Assembly: GCF_000938305.1 (NCBI RefSeq)
Contig: NZ_JYMT01000031.1
Coordinates: 186,001 to 250,000, forward strand
Reading direction: 5' to 3'
DNA: 64,000 bases
DNA from: Bradyrhizobium sp. LTSP885
GTDB taxonomy: Bacteria > Pseudomonadota > Alphaproteobacteria > Rhizobiales > Xanthobacteraceae
Under the pieces are notes generated by a model, which had not been told where the DNA came from, made no database searches, and saw nothing but the letters and a program-made list of their open reading frames with translations. Made by a program: the position numbers and the translations under genes. The number at the start of each line of letters is the position of its first letter. Positions within the stretch are counted from its first letter, which is position 1. Shown here piece after piece: positions 8,067-16,524 of this stretch.

Positions 8067-9128
8067 TCAATTCATCCGCAGTTCCGTGATGTGCCGCGGA
8101 TCCGGCGCGAGTTCGCCGCGCTCGACGCGCTTGACGATGTCGGTCAACGCGGCATTGGCGTTGCACGCCATCCCGAGCTTCTCGCCCTCGCGCACCACAA
8201 AACCGTTGAGGAACTCGATCTCGGTGCGCCGGCCCTTCTGCATGTCCTGGCCCATCGAGGGGCGCTGAGCCGACGAGGTGCGCTTGGCGTCCTTGAAGCG
8301 CTGCTCGTCGCAGGCCTGCGTCGCCGTCTCGTCGCCCTCCCCGGCGCGCGCGATCGCCTCGGGCGGCAGATGCAGGATTTCTTCCAGTTGATAGCCATGG
8401 GCTTGGCCGACGCGGATCGCCTCGCTGCCGAGCCGGGTCGAAAAACGACGTAGCGGTTCGCTTTGCAGGATCTCGCCGCCCGGCAGACCGGTGCAGGCCG
8501 AGAGCCCGTTGCCCATGACGTTGGCAACCAGTTTCGACCAGCGTTCACCCCAGAGATTGCCGGTCACCTTGGCGCTGTCGGAATAGCCGACCAGACGGCA
8601 AACCTCTTCGGCGCGCGGCGTGATCCGGCCGTGCACCTCGCCGGCACGAAACACGGTGTGCGCCGCCCCGCCCTTGCCGGCGCCGCGGTGGATGTGGCCG
8701 GGCTCAGGCAGGTTGACGGTGATGCTGCTGGCAATACATCCGAGCGTCTTGCCCCAGCCGACAATGCCGGCGATGGTCTCCTCATTCATGCAGTTCTGCA
8801 GCGACACCACATAGCCGTCCGGCGCCAGATATTGCTGGATCAGCATGGTGGCCCAGGCGGTGTCGTAGGACTTCATGCAGACAAAGGCGATGTCGACAGG
8901 CTTCTCCTTGGCGAGCTGCTGCGCATCCGTGACGTGGAGCGCGCGCACGGATACCGAGAATTCCGCGACGTCCATCGCGTGGGTGACGCGCAAGCCGTGC
9001 GTTCGCATGTGCTCGACATGCTCGGGCCATGGATCGATGAAGGTGACGTCCTCGCCTGCCTGCACCATATGCGCGCCGGCATATCCGCCGACGGCGCCGG
9101 CTCCAAAGATCGCGATCTTCCGGCCCAT
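8067..9128 (-). CDS. Ketopantoate reductase family protein (ApbA/PanE)
   Basis: 353 residues from the ATG at 9128, preceded by GGGAG; an earlier in-frame start lacks a ribosome site. MGRKIAIFGAGAVGGYAGAHM is the NADP-binding start. Other family segments are VCMKSYDTAWATM, VSLQNCMNEETIA and WGERWSKLVANVMGNGLSACTG with the conserved catalytic Lys. ApbA/PanE reduces 2-dehydropantoate to pantoate for CoA synthesis. Relatives in catabolic clusters act on other 2-oxo or 2-hydroxy acids, so the substrate is open. It is convergent with the M50 gene and about 20 bases from it. Confidence 0.88.
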   Translation of the reverse strand: MGRKIAIFGAGAVGGYAGAHMVQAGEDVTFIDPWPEHVEHMRTHGLRVTHAMDVAEFSVSVRALHVTDAQQLAKEKPVDIAFVCMKSYDTAWATMLIQQYLAPDGYVVSLQNCMNEETIAGIVGWGKTLGCIASSITVNLPEPGHIHRGAGKGGAAHTVFRAGEVHGRITPRAEEVCRLVGYSDSAKVTGNLWGERWSKLVANVMGNGLSACTGLPGGEILQSEPLRRFSTRLGSEAIRVGQAHGYQLEEILHLPPEAIARAGEGDETATQACDEQRFKDAKRTSSAQRPSMGQDMQKGRRTEIEFLNGFVVREGEKLGMACNANAALTDIVKRVERGELAPDPRHITELRMN

Positions 9129-9261
9129 GCTTTTGCTCCCGAGCGTTTCTTGGGAGGGCGCGCGCAAACCGCGTCCGTCCGTTGGCGGTTACTCTAGCTG
9201 ATCGACGATTCGCGCCAAGCGGTCTCGCCGTGCCAAAAGCGGGGCTGTGCCATGTCGGCAA

Positions 9262-10056
9262 TTATGGACTGGTGGTGGGCGGCGCGGGTTTTCGGGAACG
9301 TCGCCGTCTGGGAGGCGCTTCGGTCGCTGGCTTGATGCGAATTCGCAGGGAGCCGCCTTTGGGCTCATCGATCTCGAAAGCATTCGTTTTGCGTACAAGA
9401 TCGCTCAAGTTGCGGAATCCGTAGGTCCTTTGATCGAAATCTGAGGCAAGGTTGGCAAGCTGCCGTCCGACCTCGCCAAGCGTCACCCAGCCATCCTCGT
9501 TTGCCATCTGGCTGATGACCTTCTTGATGATGGGGGTAGCAGCCTCGAGAGGCTGAAGCGACTTCGGGCGCGCAGCTGCGTCCGGACTGGTGGTCACGCC
9601 ACCACGCAGGTTCTCGGTATAGACGAACCGGCGGCAGGCCTGGCGAAAGCTCTCCGGCGTCTTCTGTTCGCCGAACCCGAACACGTCGACGCCATGCTCC
9701 CGGATGCGGGCGGCAAGACGGGTAAAATCGCTGTCCGACGACACCAGGCAGAAGCCATCGAACCGGCCGCTATGCAGCAGGTCCATCGCGTCGATGACGA
9801 GCGTGATGTCGGAGGCGTTCTTTCCGGTCGTATAGGCGAATTGCTGCTGCGGGATGATGGCGTGCTTCGACAGAATGTCGGCCCAGCCCTTGGAACGCGG
9901 ATTGGAGAAGTCACCATAGATGCGACGCACGCTGGCCTCGCCGATCTTGGCGATCTCCTCGAACAGCCCATCGGCGATCTTCGCGGACGCATTGTCGGCG
10001 TCGATCAAAACAGCGAGACGGGGCGAGCGGAGTTCGGACGGCATGGCGTTCCCCAT
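9262..10056 (-). CDS. NYN-domain (PIN-like) protein with C-terminal OST-HTH/LOTUS domain
   Basis: 264 residues. The NYN nuclease fold covers about residues 14-145: LAVLIDADNAS, then GKNASDITLVIDAMDLL and FCLVSSDSDFTRLAARIREHG supply the acidic residues of the PIN-like active site. Residues about 170-240 (IIKKVISQMANEDGWVTLGEVGRQLANL...YGFRNLSDLVRKTNAFEI) match an OST-HTH/LOTUS domain, which binds RNA or ribonucleoproteins. The tail is Arg/Pro/Lys-rich. The protein is probably an RNA-cleaving or RNA-sequestering factor. Start at 10056 or at the ATG at 10044; the latter has GGGGAAC just upstream. Confidence 0.9.
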   Translation of the reverse strand: MGNAMPSELRSPRLAVLIDADNASAKIADGLFEEIAKIGEASVRRIYGDFSNPRSKGWADILSKHAIIPQQQFAYTTGKNASDITLVIDAMDLLHSGRFDGFCLVSSDSDFTRLAARIREHGVDVFGFGEQKTPESFRQACRRFVYTENLRGGVTTSPDAAARPKSLQPLEAATPIIKKVISQMANEDGWVTLGEVGRQLANLASDFDQRTYGFRNLSDLVRKTNAFEIDEPKGGSLRIRIKPATEAPPRRRRSRKPAPPTTSP

Positions 10057-10150
10057 CGTTGAATCGGGGGCAGATCGCCCTCGACGCCATAGGCTTGGCG
10101 ATGGATGGGTATACCGAGGTCGGGGCGCCCGCCGCCAGACCTAATTTCCC

Positions 10151-10558
10151 TCAGATCACCTCGCCGGCGTCGATCGCACGCTTTGCGAACTCGACGGCCT
10201 TCTCGGCCGTGATCGCATCGGTGACGGTCGTCACCTCGTCGCGCACCGCCGGCGGAGAGACAATCCGGATCTTCTTGCCGTTCGAGCGGCGGATCGTTGC
10301 GCGCCATCGGTCGATATCGCGCCGGTAAGCGTCGATCACATAGTCCTTGTAGGCGACGCCGCTCATCAGCGGTTGCTTCGACGATATGTCTGACGCGAGC
10401 GGTCCGCTCGCGACATCGCGAACCAACTCGGTGATCGCCTGGACGATCTCGTCCCGCGCGCTGCCGGTCGCGTCCTTGAGCAGATATCGCACCGCCGCGC
10501 CGATCTCCGCCCGGGCGCGATCGTCGTTTGCGAAACTTGAATCGACCTGAACCAACAT
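10151..10558 (-). CDS. Small hypothetical protein
   Basis: 135 residues from the ATG at 10558; a purine run GGGGGAGG lies about 13 bases upstream. It is a mostly helical soluble protein beginning MLVQVDSSFANDDRARAEIG, with no signal peptide or membrane segment. I do not recognise the family. Codon use and high GC at third positions support a real gene. It lies between the IclR and NYN genes on the same strand but with about 100-base gaps, so an operon is not certain. Confidence 0.65.
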   Translation of the reverse strand: MLVQVDSSFANDDRARAEIGAAVRYLLKDATGSARDEIVQAITELVRDVASGPLASDISSKQPLMSGVAYKDYVIDAYRRDIDRWRATIRRSNGKKIRIVSPPAVRDEVTTVTDAITAEKAVEFAKRAIDAGEVI

Positions 10559-10662
10559 GATGGGTAAACGCCTCCCCCGGACACAGCTGTGCCGCCGGCG
10601 ACACATAATCGGGTTCCCATTAAGGGCGAATTATCGGAGATGCCTCGATTTCATCGATGCCG

Positions 10663-11523
10663 TTAACCGGCTTTCGGCTCCGGCATCACGCCGCCCAGCG
10701 CGGCCGTCAGTTCCGCCGCGATCTCGCGCACGGTCTGTCCCAACGTCGAGAGCCGATCGTCGGTCAGTCGGCTGGTCATGCCGGAGACGGAAATCGCCGC
10801 CAACGGCTCGGCGCAATCGTTGTAAACGACGGCGGCGATGCAGCGCAGGCCCATGCAGGCCTCCTCGTCGTCGACCGCGTAGCCCTGGCGACGGATCTTT
10901 TCGAGCTCCTTGAACAAATCGCCCGGGCGCACGATCGACTTCTCGGTCATGCGCGGCATGCCGTGATGCTGGATGATGGCGCCGACGGCCTCATCGGAAT
11001 AGGTCGCCAGCACCGCCTTGCCGACGCCTGACGCCACCATCGCGGCGCGGCCGCCGACCTTGGTCAGCGAGCGCATGATCTCGCGGCTTTCCATCCGGGT
11101 CAGCACGATGATGAATTCGTCGTCGACCACGGCGAGATTTGCGGTCTCCCGTGTCAGGTCGCGCAGCTTGCGCAAATATGGCACCGCCTGCGCCGAGAAA
11201 TTGCGCCGGCGGGCGAAGGTCGCGCCGACGGTGAAGGCCCGCGAGCCGACATGCCATTTCAAATCGGCGCGATTGAACTGCACGAAGCGGCGGCTTTCCA
11301 GCGTCGCCAGCAACCGATGCACGGTCGAGGTCGACAGTCCGGTGCGGATCGCGAGGTCGCTGAGGCGATAGCCCTGATCGTCCTCGGCCAGCGTCTCGAT
11401 GATGGAGAGCGCGCGATCGACGGACTGCACGCCGCCGTCGCGCGGCTCGGCGTCATGGTCGGCGCTGGATTTCGGCTCGACGGCCCTGCGACGGATCACG
11501 TTCTTCCTCATCGCGACCTGCAT
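10663..11523 (-). CDS. IclR-family transcriptional regulator
   Basis: 286 residues from the ATG at 11523, with GAGGAT upstream. After a charged 30-residue leader, a winged helix (VQSVDRALSIIETLAEDD... LSDLAIRTGLSTSTVHRLLATL, about 33-75) is followed by the IclR effector domain (VGGRAAMVASGVGKAVLA, GYAVDDEEACMGLRCIAA, ISVSGMTSRLT). The family includes AllR, GclR and IclR, which respond to glyoxylate, allantoate or related acids. Given gcl-hyi-glxR about 4 kb away and the oxalate genes next door, control of glyoxylate genes is a plausible but unproven role. Confidence 0.92.
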   Translation of the reverse strand: MQVAMRKNVIRRRAVEPKSSADHDAEPRDGGVQSVDRALSIIETLAEDDQGYRLSDLAIRTGLSTSTVHRLLATLESRRFVQFNRADLKWHVGSRAFTVGATFARRRNFSAQAVPYLRKLRDLTRETANLAVVDDEFIIVLTRMESREIMRSLTKVGGRAAMVASGVGKAVLATYSDEAVGAIIQHHGMPRMTEKSIVRPGDLFKELEKIRRQGYAVDDEEACMGLRCIAAVVYNDCAEPLAAISVSGMTSRLTDDRLSTLGQTVREIAAELTAALGGVMPEPKAG

Positions 11524-11625
11524 ATCATCCTCAGTCAGACAATCGGCGCCCCAACCCCAAACTTTCCCGCATCGTGAGAAATGCCGCTCCGGACGATGCC
11601 CGAAGCGGCATTCGCTGTTGATCGA

Positions 11626-13755
11626 TCAGAGCAGGCCCGCGCCGCGCGCCCATTTGTACTTGGCACCGAGCACCTCGACCGGCAGTTCGGTCGAATAGGC
11701 ATAGGACGGAATGCCGTTCTGGTAGAGATATTCGGCGGCTTCCTCGACCTCGACGTCGCCGGCGAGCGAGGCGACGATCGGCTTCACGAAGCCCTTGGCC
11801 TCCATCTCCTTCTTCACCTCGACCATGTTGCGCGCGAACACCATCGGTGGGGTGACGATGGTGTGCCAGTAGCCCAGGATCAGCGCGTGGATACGCTCGT
11901 CCGACAGGCCGAGCTTCACGGTGTTGACATAGGTGATTGGCGGCTCACCGCCGGTGATGTCGACGGGATTGCCGGCCGCGCCGAACGGCGGAATGAACTT
12001 GCGGAAGGCCGCGTCGAGATCCGGCGGCATCGCCATCAGCGACATGCCGTTGTCGACCACGGAGTCCGACAGCAGCACGCCGGAGCCACCGGCGCCGGTG
12101 ATGATCAGGATGTTCTCGCCCTTCGGCGTCGGCAGCACCGGCACGCCGCGGGCGAATTCGAGCAGTTGGCGCAGGCTGCGGGCGCGGATCACGCCGGACT
12201 GCTTGAGCACGTCCTCGTAGATCTTGTCATTGCCGGCGAGCGCGCCGGTGTGCGACGAGGCAGCTTTCGCGCCGGCCGAGGTGCGGCCGGCCTTGAGCAC
12301 GATCACCGGCTTCTTCTTGGAGACGCGCTTGGCGGCTTCCGCGAAGGCGCGGCCGTCCTTCAGATCTTCGCAGTGCTGCGCGATCAGATTGGTGTTGGGA
12401 TCCTGCTCGAAGAAGGCGAGCAGATCGTCCTCGTCGATATCGGACTTGTTGCCGAGGCCGACGATCGCCGACACGCCCATCTTGGCCGAGCGCGAGAAGC
12501 CGATGATCGCCATGCCAATGCCGCCCGACTGCGACGACAGCGCGGCGTGGCCCTTGACGTCATAGGCGGTGCAGAACGTCGCGCAGAGATTGGCCGGCGT
12601 ATAATAGAAGCCGTAGATATTCGGCCCCATCAGGCGGACATTGTACTTCTTGCCGATCTCGACGATCTCGGCCTGCAGCTCGGGGGCGCCGGCTTCCGCG
12701 AAGCCCGACGGGATCAGCACCGCACCCGGGATTTTCTTCTCGCCGCATTCGACCAGCGCGCCGGCGACGAATTTTGCGGGGATCGCGAACACCGCCGTGT
12801 CGATCACACCAGGCACGTCCTTGACGCTCTTGTAGGCCTTGTAGCCGAGGATCTCGGCCGCCTTCGGGTGGATCGGATAGATCTCGCCCTTGTAGCCGCC
12901 GTTGATCAGGTTCTTCATCACGGAGTTGCCGATCTTGCCGTCCTCGGCCGAGGCGCCGATCACCGCAACGCCCTGCGGCTGCATGATGCGGCTCATCGCG
13001 GCGACGATTTCCTCGGTCGGACGCGGCGCCGGGCGCGGCTTGTAATCGAAGTCGACGACGATGCGGACGTCAGCCGCGATCGCGTCGGCCTTGGTCGCAA
13101 ACACCGGGTTGAGGTCGAGCTCGATGATTTCGGGGAAATCGCTGACCAGCTGCGAAACCTTGACGATGATCTCAGCCAGCGCCTCGCGATTGACGGGATC
13201 GCCGCCGCGCACGCCTTTCAGCATCTCATGCGCCTGGATGCCGTCGAGCATCGAGAGCGCGTCCTGTTTGGTCGCAGGCGCGAGGCGGAAGGTGATGTCC
13301 TTGAGGATCTCGACCAGCACGCCGCCGAGGCCGAAGGCGACCAGCTTGCCGAACGAACCGTCGGTGATCGATCCGATGATGACCTCGGTGCCGCCGCCCA
13401 GCATCTGCTGCACCTGGATGCCCTCGATCTTGGCATCGGCCTTGTATTTCTTCGCGTTAGCCAGGATCGTCTCGTAGCTCTTCTCGGCCTCGGCCGCGCT
13501 CTTGACGCCGACCACGACGCCGCCGGCCTCGGTCTTGTGGAGAATGTCCGGGGAGACGATCTTCATCACGACCGGGAAACCCATGTCGGAGGCGATGCTG
13601 ATAGCCTCGGCCGCCGACTTGGCGACGCCCTCCTTCGGCACCGGAATGCCGTAGGCGTCGCACACCAGCTTGCCTTCGGGCGCGGTCAGGCTCGTGCGCT
13701 TGTCGGCCTTGACCGCATCGAGAACCTTGCGAACCGCATCTTTTGAATTTGACAT
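11626..13755 (-). CDS. NDP-forming acyl-CoA synthetase (acetate-CoA ligase family), candidate oxalyl-CoA synthetase
   Basis: 709 residues from the ATG at 13755, with GGAGGAAG upstream. Domain order is ATP-grasp first (about 1-235: FPVVMKIVSPDILHKTEAGGV, IVQQML-like strands, ELDLNPVF), then the CoA-binding Rossmann domain (GVAVIGASAEDGKIGNSV), then the succinyl-CoA-ligase-like part with the phospho-His loop SSHTGALAGND near residue 490. The enzyme joins a carboxylic acid to CoA with NTP hydrolysis. It is divergent from gntR-oxc-frc and shares their operator type. Activation of oxalate (or formate) to its CoA ester to prime Oxc/Frc is therefore the likely job, but acetate or another acid cannot be excluded. 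Confidence 0.88.
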   Translation of the reverse strand: MSNSKDAVRKVLDAVKADKRTSLTAPEGKLVCDAYGIPVPKEGVAKSAAEAISIASDMGFPVVMKIVSPDILHKTEAGGVVVGVKSAAEAEKSYETILANAKKYKADAKIEGIQVQQMLGGGTEVIIGSITDGSFGKLVAFGLGGVLVEILKDITFRLAPATKQDALSMLDGIQAHEMLKGVRGGDPVNREALAEIIVKVSQLVSDFPEIIELDLNPVFATKADAIAADVRIVVDFDYKPRPAPRPTEEIVAAMSRIMQPQGVAVIGASAEDGKIGNSVMKNLINGGYKGEIYPIHPKAAEILGYKAYKSVKDVPGVIDTAVFAIPAKFVAGALVECGEKKIPGAVLIPSGFAEAGAPELQAEIVEIGKKYNVRLMGPNIYGFYYTPANLCATFCTAYDVKGHAALSSQSGGIGMAIIGFSRSAKMGVSAIVGLGNKSDIDEDDLLAFFEQDPNTNLIAQHCEDLKDGRAFAEAAKRVSKKKPVIVLKAGRTSAGAKAASSHTGALAGNDKIYEDVLKQSGVIRARSLRQLLEFARGVPVLPTPKGENILIITGAGGSGVLLSDSVVDNGMSLMAMPPDLDAAFRKFIPPFGAAGNPVDITGGEPPITYVNTVKLGLSDERIHALILGYWHTIVTPPMVFARNMVEVKKEMEAKGFVKPIVASLAGDVEVEEAAEYLYQNGIPSYAYSTELPVEVLGAKYKWARGAGLL

Positions 13756-13779
13756 TGGCTTCCTCCCGGGACAGATTGA

Positions 13780-13796
13780 TGGCATTTGGTATGCCA
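13780..13796. promoter_or_regulatory. Operator copy 1 (synthetase side), TGGCAT-TTGGT-ATGCCA
   Basis: A perfect 6+5+6 palindrome lies 24 bases before the synthetase start. On the minus strand a TTGACA (13812-13807) sits upstream, so a sigma70 promoter placed there would have its -10 region inside this site, consistent with repression. It is nearly identical to 13861-13877 and belongs to the seven-site family in the window. Confidence 0.75.
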
Positions 13797-13851
13797 GAGA
13801 AGGATTTGTCAAGCCAGCCGAGCGTTCAAAAACGCCGAAAACAAGGGCACC

Positions 13852-13877
13852 TTGACAGTCTGGCATGTGGTATGCCA
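13852..13877 (+). promoter_or_regulatory. TTGACA element plus operator copy 2 (gntR side), TGGCAT-GTGGT-ATGCCA
   Basis: A consensus -35 TTGACA at 13852-13857 is followed three bases later by a perfect 17-bp palindrome at 13861-13877, about 57 bases before the gntR GTG. The layout implies that the bound regulator blocks promoter access, and that the regulator controls its own gene together with oxc and frc. The -10 hexamer is not obvious. Confidence 0.7.
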
Positions 13878-13934
13878 AAAATCTAAGGTAGTTTCTTCTG
13901 CTAAGAAGACGTCTCCAAGAGGAGGAGACGAGTC

Positions 13935-14663
13935 GTGCCCGCACCAAAACAGACCAAGGCGTCGCCTAACATGGCCGAGACAAATATCGCCATCGTCCGG
14001 ATCGCGCCGGAGACGAGCTTCAAGAACAAGGCCTACGAGGCCTTGAAGGAAGCCATTCTGAAGATGGACATCTACGCGACGCCCGAGCAGGTGATGCTCG
14101 ACGAGCGCGCATTGTCGGAGCGGCTCGGCGTCAGCCGCACGCCGATCCGCGAAGCCATCGCGATGCTGGAGCAGGACGGCTTCGTCAAAACCGTGCCGCG
14201 CCGCGGCATCATCGTGGTCCGCCGTACCAAGACCGAGATCGTCGACATGATCCGCGCCTGGGCCGCGCTCGAGAGCATGGCCGCGCGCCTGATCACGGCC
14301 ACCGCGCGCAAGAAGGACATCACGGCGCTACGCGACTTCTTCAAGGACTTCAGCAACGATCGCCTGCCGCAGGATCATGTCGAGGAATATTCCAAGGCCA
14401 ACATCGCCTTCCACCAGGCGCTGATCTCGCTCTCGGAATCACCTGTTCTGGTCGATCTGACCAACGACCTCCTGCTGCATGTGCGCGGCTATCGCCAGCT
14501 CACGATCGGACGCAAGGACCGCACCGCGACCTCGCTGCCCGAGCATCTCGGGATCATCGAGGCGCTCGAAGCGCGCGACACCGAGCTCGCCGAAAAGCGC
14601 GCACGCGATCACACGCTCGGCCTTGCCGCCTATGTCGAGGCACACGGCCAGGAACTGTTCTAA
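13935..14663 (+). CDS. GntR-family regulator (FCD/FadR subfamily), probable oxalate regulator
   Basis: 242 residues. The GTG at 13935 is preferred because AGAGGAGGAG lies 8-9 bases upstream; an internal ATG at 13971 is possible. The N-terminal winged helix is KNKAYEALKEAILKMDI... LDERALSERLGVSRTPIREAIAMLEQDGFVKTVPRRGIIV. The all-helical FCD ligand domain follows (RAWAALESMAARL, ANIAFHQALISLSES, EHLGIIEALEARDTELAEKRARDH) with metal/ligand-binding His residues. The adjacent palindromic sites, and the repetition of those sites before the transporters and CBS gene, mark it as the likely master of the oxalate regulon. Oxalate or oxalyl-CoA is a guess for the effector. Confidence 0.92.
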   Translation: MPAPKQTKASPNMAETNIAIVRIAPETSFKNKAYEALKEAILKMDIYATPEQVMLDERALSERLGVSRTPIREAIAMLEQDGFVKTVPRRGIIVVRRTKTEIVDMIRAWAALESMAARLITATARKKDITALRDFFKDFSNDRLPQDHVEEYSKANIAFHQALISLSESPVLVDLTNDLLLHVRGYRQLTIGRKDRTATSLPEHLGIIEALEARDTELAEKRARDHTLGLAAYVEAHGQELF

Positions 14664-14726
14664 GCCCACTCACTTCAAACGACGATCAGATCGTCCGAAC
14701 CAAGAACGATCAGGGAGACGAAGCCG

Positions 14727-16460
14727 ATGCTGAATACCGCTGCGAAGTCCGAGGCGCCGGACACCGAGCAAGACCTCACCGACGGCTTCCACCTCGTCAT
14801 CGATGCGCTCAAGCTCAACGGCATCAACACCGTCTATGGTGTGCCGGGTATCCCGATCACGGATCTGGGCCGCATGGCCCAGGCGGCGGGCATTCGCGTG
14901 CTGTCGTTCCGCCACGAGCAGAACGCCGGCTATGCCGCCTCGATCGCGGGATTCCTGACCAAGCGGCCCGGCGTTTGCCTCACGGTGTCGGCGCCCGGCT
15001 TCCTCAACGGCCTCACCGCGCTTGCCCACGCCACCACCAACTGCTTCCCGATGATCCTGATCTCGGGCTCCTCCGAGCGCGAGATCGTCGACCTGCAGCA
15101 GGGCGACTATGAGGAGATGGACCAGCTCGCCGTTGCAAAACCGCTGTGCAAGGCGGCATTCCGCGTGCTGCACGCCCAGGACATCGGCATTGGGCTCGCG
15201 CGCGCGATCCGCGCCGCGGTGTCGGGCCGTCCGGGCGGCGTCTATCTCGATCTGCCGGCAAAGCTGTTCGGCCAGGTGATGAACGCCGATGCCGGCCAGA
15301 AGTCGCTGGTCAAGGTGATCGACGCAGCCCCGGCGCAGATCCCTGCCCCATCGGCGGTCAAGCGCGCGCTTGATGTGCTCAGAAGCGCAAAACGTCCGCT
15401 GATCATCCTCGGCAAGGGCGCGGCTTATGCGCAGGCCGATGATGCGATCAAGACCCTGGTCGAAAAGAGCGGCGTGCCTTTCCTGCCGATGAGCATGGCC
15501 AAGGGGCTGTTGTCCGACCTGCATCCGCAATGCGCGGGTGCTGCGCGCTCCACCGTGCTGAAGGACGCCGACGTCGTGATGCTGATCGGCGCGCGGCTCA
15601 ACTGGCTGCTGTCGCACGGCAAGGGCAAGAGCTGGGGCGAGGCTCCGAAGAAATTCATCCAGGTCGACATCGAGCCGAAGGAAATGGATTCCAACGTCGA
15701 GATCGTGGCCCCCGTGGTCGGCGATATCGGCTCCTGCGTCGCCGCCTTCCTGGACGCGATGGGCGCGAACTGGCCGGCCGCGCCGGCCGACTGGCTCGCC
15801 ACCATCGCCAAGAAGCGTGACGACAACGTCGCCAAGATGGCGCCGAAGCTGATGAGCAACGCCTCGCCGATGGACTATCACGGCGCACTCGGCGCGCTGC
15901 GGGCCATCATCGCGGAACGTCCGGACACCATCTTCGTCAACGAAGGCGCCAACACGCTCGACCTCGCCCGCGGCGTGATCGATATGCACAAGCCGCGCAA
16001 GCGGCTCGATGTCGGCACCTGGGGCGTGATGGGCATCGGCATGGGCTATTCGATCGCGGCTGCGATCGAGACCGGCCACCCCGTGCTCGCGGTCGAAGGC
16101 GACAGCGCCTTTGGTTTTTCAGGCATGGAGGTCGAGACCATCTGCCGCTACAGACTGCCGATCTGCATCGTGATCTTCAACAATGACGGCATCTATCGCG
16201 GCACCGACGTCAACACCTCGAACGCCGATCCGGCGACCACCGTGTTCGTCAAGGGCTCGCGCTACGACAAGATGATGGAAGCCTTCGGCGGCGTCGGCGT
16301 CAACGCCACCTCCCCCGACGACCTGAAGCGCGCGGTCAACGCGGCCTTGGATTCGGGCAAGCCGACGCTGATCAACGCGGTGATCGACCCCGCCGCAGGT
16401 TCGGAGAGCGGCCGCATCGGCAACCTCAATCCGCAAAGCGTCCTGCAGAAGAAGAAGTAA
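14727..16460 (+). CDS. oxc: Oxalyl-CoA decarboxylase
   Basis: 577 residues, start ATG with AGGGAGA upstream. Oxc converts oxalyl-CoA to formyl-CoA and CO2 with ThDP and Mg. The PYR domain has GVPGIPITDLGRMAQAAGI and the activating Glu64 in FRHEQNAGYAASIAGF. The ThDP motif is VEGDSAFGFSGMEVETIC near residue 457, followed by FNNDGIYRGTD. The sequence follows the known Oxalobacter-type enzyme closely, including NEGANTLDLARGVIDM. It lies between gntR and frc in the same direction (63- and 64-base gaps), forming the core operon of oxalate catabolism. Confidence 0.97.
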   Translation: MLNTAAKSEAPDTEQDLTDGFHLVIDALKLNGINTVYGVPGIPITDLGRMAQAAGIRVLSFRHEQNAGYAASIAGFLTKRPGVCLTVSAPGFLNGLTALAHATTNCFPMILISGSSEREIVDLQQGDYEEMDQLAVAKPLCKAAFRVLHAQDIGIGLARAIRAAVSGRPGGVYLDLPAKLFGQVMNADAGQKSLVKVIDAAPAQIPAPSAVKRALDVLRSAKRPLIILGKGAAYAQADDAIKTLVEKSGVPFLPMSMAKGLLSDLHPQCAGAARSTVLKDADVVMLIGARLNWLLSHGKGKSWGEAPKKFIQVDIEPKEMDSNVEIVAPVVGDIGSCVAAFLDAMGANWPAAPADWLATIAKKRDDNVAKMAPKLMSNASPMDYHGALGALRAIIAERPDTIFVNEGANTLDLARGVIDMHKPRKRLDVGTWGVMGIGMGYSIAAAIETGHPVLAVEGDSAFGFSGMEVETICRYRLPICIVIFNNDGIYRGTDVNTSNADPATTVFVKGSRYDKMMEAFGGVGVNATSPDDLKRAVNAALDSGKPTLINAVIDPAAGSESGRIGNLNPQSVLQKKK

Positions 16461-16524
16461 GCAATTCCCCTCAACCCATTTTCCCTGCGGGTGCAGGGGT
16501 AGACCAGAGTACGGAGCATACACG

